From assembly GCF_014647195.1 (NCBI RefSeq), contig NZ_BMOS01000015.1, positions 15,397-79,396 on the forward strand: a stretch of 64,000 nt of DNA, in the 5' to 3' direction. The notes beneath the pieces were generated by a model. It did not search any database. It was not told the origin of the DNA and was given only the letters and a program-made list of their open reading frames with translations. Positions 46,496 through 52,894 of this stretch are shown piece after piece (position 1 is the first letter of the stretch; the number at the start of each line of letters is the position of its first letter). This stretch comes from Oceanobacillus indicireducens (GTDB lineage: Bacteria > Bacillota > Bacilli > Bacillales > Amphibacillaceae). A program made the position numbers and the translations under genes.

Positions 46496-47515
46496 TTAAT
46501 ATTGAATATCTACTAATTTATTTTCATCAAATGATTCTTGGCATGCTAGTGCTACCTCTGTTCCTCTTAAACCATCAATAGCAGTTATTTCAGGCTGTTG
46601 ATTTTCTCGAATGCAGCGGACAAAGTTCTTCAATTCATTTACATAAGCTTCCGCAAACCGTTCAGGAAAATGCTGAGAGGACGGGCGGACTACGCCATGC
46701 TCATTAAATACGGCTACTTTGTTTTTTTCAGGAGATGCAGCAATTCGCAGCATGCCTTTGGTTCCAATAATTTCTGTTTCTACATGGTAACCATGTGAAG
46801 CTGTACGTCCAGCAACCAGCAAAGCGGTTACATCATTGTCCAATTTCATAGTAACTGTTCCTAATTCCAATTCATTTAGCTCGTTCAATTCCGGTGCAGC
46901 TTTATTCGTTCCTGTTGCCCAAACGGTTGAAATCTCAGATTTTGTCAGCCATCTGATCACATCAATATCATGAACACTCATATCAAGGAATAATCCGCCG
47001 CTTGGACTCTTCTTAGCAAAGTTGACAAAGCTGTCTAACCCTTGAATCGGATCAATACTATAGGAGCGAATCAACGAGATATCTCCAATTTGTCCGCTAT
47101 CTATCATTTCTTTCGCATATAAATAATCATCATCAAATCTTCTCATGAATCCTAAATGAAAAATGCGGTCACTTTGCTCAATTTCATCTATCGTTTGTTT
47201 GATATCTTCTACTTCTAAACCAATTGGCTTTTCACAAAAAATATGCAAATTCTTTTTTAATGCTAGTCGAATATGCTCTGTATGGAATCCGGAAGGTGTA
47301 ACGATACAAACAGCATCTAAATCCGTTTGTTCCAGCATTTCCACATAATTTGTGTAAACATTTGGGACTTTATATTTTTCTTTTACCTGTTCATTTATTT
47401 CCTCGTCTAAATTAGAAACCGCTGTCAACTCGACTCCTTTTAGATTGTAGATATTTTCTGCATGAATCAAGCCGAGTCTTCCTAATCCTGCAACACCAAT
47501 TTTAAGCGTTTTCAT
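46496..47515 (-). CDS. Gfo/Idh/MocA dehydrogenase (second inositol-type dehydrogenase)
   Basis: 339 residues. Rossmann start GVAGLGRLGLIHAENIY, HIFCEKPIGLE and the active-site GGLFLDMSVHDIDVIRW. Similar in design to the iolG product at 34.7 kb. Probably oxidises another inositol isomer such as scyllo-inositol or a related cyclitol, given that it forms an operon with the SSS symporter. IolX or a second IolG are the closest roles; I assign no symbol. Confidence 0.85.
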   Translation of the reverse strand: MKTLKIGVAGLGRLGLIHAENIYNLKGVELTAVSNLDEEINEQVKEKYKVPNVYTNYVEMLEQTDLDAVCIVTPSGFHTEHIRLALKKNLHIFCEKPIGLEVEDIKQTIDEIEQSDRIFHLGFMRRFDDDYLYAKEMIDSGQIGDISLIRSYSIDPIQGLDSFVNFAKKSPSGGLFLDMSVHDIDVIRWLTKSEISTVWATGTNKAAPELNELNELELGTVTMKLDNDVTALLVAGRTASHGYHVETEIIGTKGMLRIAASPEKNKVAVFNEHGVVRPSSQHFPERFAEAYVNELKNFVRCIRENQQPEITAIDGLRGTEVALACQESFDENKLVDIQY

Positions 47516-47573
47516 TAGATGTTCTCCTTTATTAAACTTATAGATATGTTAAGTAATATTATTGCTATGTTAT

Positions 47574-47603
47574 ATACTATTATAAAAAATAATATTTAGT
47601 CAA
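47574..47603 (-). promoter_or_regulatory. Candidate promoter of the dehydrogenase-symporter operon
   Basis: On the minus strand TTGACT (47603-47598), an 18-base spacer and TAGTAT (47579-47574), with an alternative TATAAT nearby. It lies about 60 bases before the dehydrogenase start. Confidence 0.35.
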
Positions 47604-47696
47604 GTCTTTATTAAATAATGGTTAATTCATTGTTACCTTTTGTAATGAATTTGCTTGGTATCTGTGTGGTTAGATTCACTGCAGGTCATTTTCCAT

Positions 47697-47734
47697 AAAA
47701 AATCCTGCAATGGCACATACCAATTACAGGATAA
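47697..47734 (-). terminator. Terminator after the lactose-type IIA gene
   Basis: On the minus strand ATCCTGTAAT pairs with ATTGCAGGAT followed directly by TTTTTT. It lies just after the IIA stop at 47742. Confidence 0.75.
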
Positions 47735-47741
47735 TCGTTTA

Positions 47742-48053
47742 CTATGATTTATTTTCCAAATGAAGCTCTGCTAATTCTTGAGCCATATCACAGATCATTT
47801 GAGCATTTGTCACATGATCCATCGCATGAATAACATAAATATTAATATCTGTCTGCTGTTCACGGCTGTTCAATTGCAAAAGCTCTGTCTGTTTTTTATG
47901 AGCAGCTATTAAATGCTTTTTAGCATCAGCGATGCCTGCTTCATATCCTTGCACATCTTGTTCTTTTGCAAGACCTAATGCCCGATAGGCTAGCGTTTTA
48001 GCTTGAGAAGCTTCTGTAATCAAAGGCATAAAAACTTCTACATCAATTGTCAT
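47742..48053 (-). CDS. PTS IIA component, lactose/cellobiose type
   Basis: 103 residues, all-helical IIA-Lac family. The phosphohistidine is H76 in YVIHAMDHVTNAQ, matching the HAQDHLM motif. Two bases separate it from the IIB gene. It would pass phosphate from HPr to IIB. No IIC and no phospho-beta-glycosidase are adjacent, so the pair probably works with a IIC encoded elsewhere. Confidence 0.9.
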   Translation of the reverse strand: MTIDVEVFMPLITEASQAKTLAYRALGLAKEQDVQGYEAGIADAKKHLIAAHKKQTELLQLNSREQQTDINIYVIHAMDHVTNAQMICDMAQELAELHLENKS

Positions 48054-48055
48054 TG

Positions 48056-48352
48056 TTACGCCTCGCTTATCTGCTCAAAAATGCTGTAAACATTCATGGT
48101 GTTGTAGTCTTCAACTGAAATTTTAGCAACTTTTGCATTAGTTGACACTTCATAGTTTTTAGCACTCTGATGAATTTGTGGTCCTAATAGCACAACATCT
48201 ACATCATGTTCTTTAATATAGTCCAAGCCTTCTTCCAGACTTTTTGATTGAATATCGATATCTTGTTCTTTTTCTTGAGCAAGGTCATTTAATTTTCTTA
48301 CCAGTAAACTTGTTGTTATTCCTGCTTCACATACTACAATCACTTTTTCCAT
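48056..48352 (-). CDS. PTS IIB component, lactose/cellobiose type
   Basis: 98 residues. Phosphocysteine C8 in VIVVCEAGITTSLLVRKL, followed by VDVVLLGPQI, as in CelA/ChbB-like IIB proteins. The usual residue after Cys is Ala/Ser-Ala-Gly-Met; here EAGI, a mild variation. Operon with IIA; downstream of a DeoR regulator on the same strand. Confidence 0.88.
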   Translation of the reverse strand: MEKVIVVCEAGITTSLLVRKLNDLAQEKEQDIDIQSKSLEEGLDYIKEHDVDVVLLGPQIHQSAKNYEVSTNAKVAKISVEDYNTMNVYSIFEQISEA

Positions 48353-48533
48353 TCGTTACACCTCTTTGTTAGTTATATTCATCACACTGCTTCGAGCACA
48401 TGGAATATAAACAGAGAAACTTCGTGATGATTGTGCGTTTTTTCACGGTGTGAGGTTTTATTTTGTATTAAAGAGTTTACCCCAAAAATGCAATTCTTCT
48501 GCATATCCATTTTATATACAGACCCGTATAAAA

Positions 48534-49289
48534 TTACCTTGGAAAAATCACTTCATATTGATTCTGTTTACTATGTTTGATATATGCTTGCGGAGGTTCC
48601 TGATCCGTTATCAAATAATCAATGTCATCAAAATCACAATAAGTCGTTAGTGCATACTTATCAAATTTTGTATAATCTACAAGAATAAATACCTGCTCGC
48701 TTTTTTTTATCACTTTTGCTTTTACCTGCGTTTCTAATGGGGAGGAATTGGTTATTCCTTTATCCAGTGAGAGACCTGTTGAAGCCATGAAAGCTTTATT
48801 AAAATTATATTTTTGAATAACTTCTGCACTCTCTGTTCCGACATAGGATCTGGTAGAGCGTTCGAAAACACCGCCAGTTGAATAAATATTTAAATTCGGA
48901 TAAGCGCTGGCATCTAAAGTAAAATCAAGATTGTTGGTGACGATGGTAAGATTTTTATACTTGATAAAATCCAGCAGTTCCACGGTAGTAGTCCCGGAAT
49001 CAATAAAAATAATATCTCCATCCTTAATAAATTCCGCCGCTAATTTTGCAAGCTTCTGCTTTTCGTGGAATTGTTTGACTTTACGGTCTTGATAAGGAAC
49101 GGTTAGGGGCTGAGAAATCGACACTCCGCCGTAAACCTTCACCATTTTTCCATCATCAACCAGCTCTTGAACATCCCGGCGAATTGTATTTTTAGACATA
49201 CCAAACCGCTCAACAAGTTCATCAAGTGATACAGATTCTTTTTCTTTTACATATTCTAATATTGCATTTATTCGCTGTGCTTTCATCAT
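48534..49289 (-). CDS. DeoR family transcriptional regulator
   Basis: 251 residues. N-terminal HTH SLDELVERFGMSKNTIRRDVQ and sensor domain with IIFIDSGTTTVELLDF and TNNLDFTLD. It is closely similar to the IolR protein at 43.6 kb along its length (YCDFDDIDYLITDQEPPQ versus YCNLNQLDYLITDQQPGQ), so the two are paralogues. It probably controls the IIB-IIA genes downstream or the fructose PTS remnant nearby. Ligand unknown. Confidence 0.9.
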   Translation of the reverse strand: MMKAQRINAILEYVKEKESVSLDELVERFGMSKNTIRRDVQELVDDGKMVKVYGGVSISQPLTVPYQDRKVKQFHEKQKLAKLAAEFIKDGDIIFIDSGTTTVELLDFIKYKNLTIVTNNLDFTLDASAYPNLNIYSTGGVFERSTRSYVGTESAEVIQKYNFNKAFMASTGLSLDKGITNSSPLETQVKAKVIKKSEQVFILVDYTKFDKYALTTYCDFDDIDYLITDQEPPQAYIKHSKQNQYEVIFPR

Positions 49290-49520
49290 AAATAAGCGCT
49301 CCTTTTAAGAAAATATTGCTATATTATACATCAGCTAAAAAATTATTCATTTGATTTAAAACATTTCTTTTTTATTATAGAAACCATTAATCACTTTACA
49401 CATTTGTCTGTTCTATTAATAATTCCTATTTTACAATATCTAATACAAGTATGCCGTGATGGAAATATTAAACAGTTTACCTTTATTTGCTACTAATTTA
49501 AGTAAACTATTCGTACTTAA

Positions 49521-49862
49521 ATTGTAATATTAGGTGCAACACCTTTGTGATTCCACTATATAGGGGTTTTCTTGAATTTGTTGATTGTGTGGATTAGGTC
49601 ACATAATCAACAAATTCAAGAACGTTTCGGCCGGTATTTGATAGTCTAATATTCCGGGTGAGCGTGTTCATCCAATCTTCCACATCAGCAATTTGGTCAT
49701 CCGCATACGTATGGATTGGCTGCCCTTTCTTAATGAATCTTCGTATCATTCCATTGTGACGTTCATTCGTTCCACGCTCCCAAAATGCATATTAGTCAAC
49801 CTAAACTATACGTGGAACACGATGGCTTTCTATTTTTTAGCTGTTGCACTTAATTATACAAT
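49521..49862 (-). mobile_element. IS30-family element, heavily deleted copy 2
   Basis: Read on the minus strand the element begins with the same leader as the 24.6 kb copy (GTGCAACAGCTAAAAAATAG, GCCATCGTG...CACGTATAGTTTAGG), then jumps to the transposase C-terminus, and ends with the shared right end (CACTATATAGTGG-like, GTGTTGCACC, ATTACAAT). About 340 bases remain. Confidence 0.6.
49592..49790 (-). pseudogene. IS30 transposase, C-terminal fragment
   Basis: The minus strand reads FWERGTNERHNGMIRRFIKK, GQPIHTYADDQIADVEDWMN and ends LEFVDYVT-stop. WERGTNE-x-x-NG-x-x-R-x-F contains the last catalytic Glu of IS30 DDE transposases. It is exactly the part missing from the 24.7 kb copy. No N-terminal part is present here. 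Confidence 0.85.
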
Positions 49863-49970
49863 GAGCCAGCTAAAATTGCAGGTTCATTGGCAAATGAAGA
49901 AGTTTGTCATCAGGTGAAAAATGCAGACAGTGCAGAGGAGATTATTCGAGCCTTACAAAAAGGAAATTAG
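49863..49970 (+). pseudogene. PTS IIA (fructose/Ntr type), C-terminal fragment
   Basis: Adjacent to the IS30 end the frame reads AKIAGSLANEEVCHQVKNAD and then SAEEIIRALQKGN-stop, resembling the last 33 residues of fructose-type IIA proteins. The rest, including the active-site His, is missing, presumably through the IS30 insertion and deletion. It is directly followed by IIB and IIC genes. Confidence 0.65.
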
Positions 49971-50022
49971 GAAATGTTTCAGGCAGTTAATAAAAAGTGG
50001 TTTATTTCAAGGAGGCATATGT

Positions 50023-50343
50023 ATGAAATTTGTCGAAGTAGCGGCTTATACAGCAGGGATAGCACACACTTATTTAGCAAAAGAAAAGCTGGTGAAAGCC
50101 GCACAGGAAGCTGGATATATCGTGATAATTGAAACGCAGAGAAAAATTGGAACTGAAGATGAATTAACAACTAAAGAAATTACAGATGCAGATGTTGTGA
50201 TTATAGCAACGGATATCAGCATATCAGGGAGGGAAAGATTTAAAGACAAAAAAGTAATTTGGATTCCTACGCATATTGCAATGAAGTCGCCAAAAGCACT
50301 TGTGAAGAATATAGAAATGGAATTAAATGCTGCAACTAAATAG
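50023..50343 (+). CDS. PTS fructose-type IIB protein lacking the active-site cysteine
   Basis: 106 residues from ATG 50023 with GGAGG 7 bases ahead. Clear fructose IIB: GIAHTYLAKEKLVKAA, ETQRKIGTEDELT, DADVVIIATDI. The normal phosphorylation motif ACPTGIAHT is changed to AYTAGIAHT, so the cysteine is replaced by Tyr at residue 9. The protein cannot carry phosphate by the usual mechanism. With the truncated IIA and IIC around it I regard it as a decaying gene, although its frame is still open. Confidence 0.75.
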   Translation: MKFVEVAAYTAGIAHTYLAKEKLVKAAQEAGYIVIIETQRKIGTEDELTTKEITDADVVIIATDISISGRERFKDKKVIWIPTHIAMKSPKALVKNIEMELNAATK

Positions 50344-50351
50344 CAGGGGAA

Positions 50352-50510
50352 ATGGTGAAAAAGGTTGGTTTTGTAATTAAAAAACATTTGTTGACTGGGA
50401 TATCTTATATGATTCCGCTTATCGTTGCAGCGGAGATATGTATTGCATTAGGTCAAATATTTGGTGGCATTGATGTTGCAGAGAATGAAGGAACCTTTGA
50501 TTTTAAATAA
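50352..50510 (+). pseudogene. PTS fructose-type IIC, N-terminal fragment
   Basis: 53 codons from ATG 50352 read VIKKHLLTGISYMIPLIVAAE and ICIALGQIFGGIDVAENEGT, the beginning of fructose IIC, then stop after FDFK. The remaining eight or so membrane helices are absent. It follows the IIB gene by eight bases, so this was once a IIA-IIB-IIC operon. Confidence 0.75.
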
Positions 50511-50723
50511 TTTTGAATAAAAACCACTGCTTTTAAAACTTTATTGGGTATATTTGTATGAATGCAATTTTCCAATCCCCTATACGGTGATTGGTACCGT
50601 TCTATTGAGGTATTTTGTACATCTTTTGAAGTTTTGGGCTATTATCGGGTGTTTATTGTTAATGCCGTAACTGATTGCCCGGAAATTGACTGCAAAACTT
50701 ATCCTCATTTTGACGGTAAGCAT
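50511..50723. other. Short gap without recognisable gene
   Basis: Frames here have no family resemblance or ribosome site. It is probably decayed IIC or downstream sequence between the fructose remnant and the sigma-factor terminator. Confidence 0.4.
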
Positions 50724-50766
50724 GTAAAAGAAATCAAGGGAAGCATTAGATTCAATTGCTTCCCTT
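50724..50766 (-). terminator. Terminator of the sigma-factor gene
   Basis: AAGGGAAGCA and TGCTTCCCTT pair perfectly over 10 bases; on the minus strand the hairpin is followed by GATTTCTTTT. It lies 50 bases after the sigma gene stop. Confidence 0.65.
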
Positions 50767-50814
50767 CATCGAATGTGTTCCATTCTATGAATCTGGGCTC
50801 TCTCTATAACGTTT

Positions 50815-51387
50815 TTACGGCTCCAAATTATTTTTAATCAATTTCTCCAAATCCGTGTCCTTCCTCAGTTTCCTCCTCGCCTCTTTCGCCCAGCCTTTCA
50901 CTGCTTCAATAGAGGCCTCTTCTTGTTTTGCAATTTCTTTTATTGTCAGATCCTCAATTACATAATACTTTAGCCATTTCCATTGGTTCTCCGTTAATAA
51001 GTCTCTGATGTGTTTCCAAAGATCGGAGTTATGTTTTAAATGTTCGTCTAAACTTGATTCCTCGTGGGTTGCATTGTTTGCCTTATGGAATATTTCTGTA
51101 TCGAATGCTCCTTCTTCGTCTTTAGAGGCAAGCACCTCTTTTTCCATTCTCCGACTTTCTTTTCGAATCGAATCAATCAGGCGATTGCGAATCATGAAAT
51201 TGAAATACGTACCTAGCGGACCTTTATTTGGTTGATACTTTTCATAAGCTTTCCACATTCCAATTAAACCTTCTTGGAAAAATTCATGGTGGGGGTCTCG
51301 GATGTTTAACTTGTGGAGATGATAGTGTATGCGGCGTTCATTTTGTTCAAAGATTTCCTCAAACGTAAATTGCTGCTTTTTTGACAT
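50815..51387 (-). CDS. Sigma-70 family RNA polymerase sigma factor
   Basis: 190 residues. Region 2: HHEFFQEGLIGMWKAYEKYQPNKG followed by GTYFNFMIRNRLIDSIRKESR, the core and -10 binding segment. Region 4: LTIKEIAKQEEASIEAVKGWAKEARRKLRK, an HTH for the -35. Domain 1 and 3 are lacking, as in small alternative sigma factors of Firmicutes. No anti-sigma gene is adjacent. It is transcribed away from the matrix/protease locus and may control it or itself; both are guesses. Confidence 0.9.
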   Translation of the reverse strand: MSKKQQFTFEEIFEQNERRIHYHLHKLNIRDPHHEFFQEGLIGMWKAYEKYQPNKGPLGTYFNFMIRNRLIDSIRKESRRMEKEVLASKDEEGAFDTEIFHKANNATHEESSLDEHLKHNSDLWKHIRDLLTENQWKWLKYYVIEDLTIKEIAKQEEASIEAVKGWAKEARRKLRKDTDLEKLIKNNLEP

Positions 51388-52229
51388 GATATTATCTCCC
51401 TTATATGTATTTATACTTATAATCGACTATTAACAGCAAAAAGGGGTGAAGTGAGTCTAAAGGAAGTGGGGTGTTAATTTTTTTAGGACTATAAGCATAT
51501 CCCGTTATTTACAATATAGGAAATTATTAGCGGAAAGTAAAGGGGAATTGAAGTTTTTCCTCTAAAAATCGTTCGACATTATTCGGTATTGTTAGCGAAT
51601 ATTGTCGAGCCTGTTGTTGGAGAAATTTTATTATACATCTATTGCTAGAGATAATTGTTAAGTAGATTTGATAGATTGGAACGTTGAGAGTATGGAAAAA
51701 GAAAGCTTTTTTCTTGCGTGCCCGGCATGTCCAATAACTGGTGAGATTCCTTTACAGCTACAGGCTTGGCAGTAAAAACTATGGATAGGTAAGTCTATCA
51801 AGTCGGGCGAAAGTAGACAAGGACAAGTATCTAGTTTTTGATAAAATTTGACAAAAGTTAATAAAAATGACCAGGCACTAATAACTATATGGAAAACCTT
51901 CTTTATTCCTTATGCTAGTTGTCGAAACTAGTAAATTAGAATCAATTTTTCGAAAACTGTATACTATTCTGTAAAATCTGCTATAATTTTATTCAGCAAA
52001 TGTTATAAAAATACATCTATGAACCTAAAACGAGAAGATTGGGGGTGAATAGTGTTTTTTTTGTGTCAAAATACATACGTCATCTTGTCATTTGGCCGCT
52101 TTTATCGTTTATTAGTGATATTTGGAAAGCAATAGCTTTTTCTGTTGCTGAAGAGACGTATGGTACTGCAGCAAGAGCTACTTAACATAATAGATGGGGA
52201 AATGATAGAAAATTTTAGGAGGAGTACAA
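51388..52229. promoter_or_regulatory. Long divergent intergenic region upstream of the TasA-like gene
   Basis: About 840 bases. It contains an inverted repeat TCGACATTATTCG (51573-51585) and CGAATATTGTCGA (51596-51608), one mismatch in 13 and 10 bases apart, and, near the right end, a leader element GGGGGTGAATAGTG with T-run at 52041 that recurs before the S15 gene. A GTG-started frame 52045-52185 would encode 46 residues with a hydrophobic middle. No firm gene or known riboswitch is seen. Confidence 0.4.
52045..52185 (+). CDS. Possible small membrane peptide or leader ORF
   Basis: A GTG frame of 46 codons, VFFVSKYIRHLVIWPLLSF then ISDIWKAIAFSVAEETYG, lies 45 bases ahead of the TasA-like gene. 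A Shine-Dalgarno run (GGGGG) overlaps or touches the start, so initiation could also occur at another GTG in a different frame (52052). Similar nucleotides with an indel appear at about 56621. It is either a short peptide or an untranslated leader; low certainty. Confidence 0.25.
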   Translation: MNSVFFVSKYIRHLVIWPLLSFISDIWKAIAFSVAEETYGTAARAT

Positions 52230-52817
52230 ATGGATATCAAGAAAAAGTTAGGGATGGCGGCGATGTCCGCTGTATTGGGGATTACACTCATTGCTGGAGG
52301 GACTTTTGCTTATTTCAGTTCAACGGAAGTAACAAACAATACATTTGCCGCGGGTACATTGGATCTATCAGTAAATCCATCAACAATTGTTGAGGTTGAA
52401 AACTTAGCGCCTGGTGATTCAATAATTCGCAGTTTTGAACTAGTAAACAACGGTAGTCTAGATATTGAAAAGGTTACACTGGAAACGGACTATACGGTGC
52501 ATGACGCACATAATAACAATACCGAAGATTTTGCAAAACATATCGAAGTTGAATTTTTATACAATGTGGATAAATTGGACGAGGTTATTTATCGAACTAC
52601 TTTAGCAGAATTAAAAGAAATGACACCAGATGCTATTAACCAACATATTTTTTATCCTGCTCTCGGTGAAAAAGGACTGCCGGTTAATTCATTGGATGAT
52701 TTCGTAGTTAAATTTAATTTTGTTGATAATGGTGAAGATCAAAACGAGTTCCAGGGTGATTCCTTAGATTTAAAATGGACGTTCGTTGCGACTCAAAACC
52801 CAGGAAGCCAAAAATAA
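52230..52817 (+). CDS. tasA: TasA/camelysin (CotN, M73) family secreted fibre protein
   Basis: 195 residues with a signal peptide (MDIKKKLGMAAMSAVLG..., hydrophobic to about residue 24) and the typical AYFSSTEVTNNTFAAGTLDLSV start of the mature Ig-like domain. NLAPGDSIIRSFELVNNGS and GDSLDLKWTF complete the camelysin pattern. TasA is the amyloid-like fibre of Bacillus biofilms; camelysin is a relative with reported protease activity. It is processed by SipW, which is encoded 3 kb downstream. GGAGGAG before ATG. Symbol is by family. Confidence 0.85.
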   Translation: MDIKKKLGMAAMSAVLGITLIAGGTFAYFSSTEVTNNTFAAGTLDLSVNPSTIVEVENLAPGDSIIRSFELVNNGSLDIEKVTLETDYTVHDAHNNNTEDFAKHIEVEFLYNVDKLDEVIYRTTLAELKEMTPDAINQHIFYPALGEKGLPVNSLDDFVVKFNFVDNGEDQNEFQGDSLDLKWTFVATQNPGSQK

Positions 52818-52894
52818 TCTAGCAATCTATGAAATGTATTGTTTGCTGAAAATGTCTTGTTAATTTTATTTTGTTAAAGATTGGGGAGAGCAAG

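Noticed and set aside
49693..49917. Plus-strand frame of 74 codons over the second IS30 remnant
   Set aside because: It runs antisense to the recognisable transposase C-terminus.
50562..50837. Plus-strand frame of 91 codons before the sigma-factor gene
   Set aside because: It crosses the sigma-gene terminator hairpin, has no ribosome site and resembles no family.
51600..52230. Cyclic-di-GMP or other known riboswitch before the TasA-like gene
   Set aside because: I could not find the conserved core of any riboswitch class I know in this leader.
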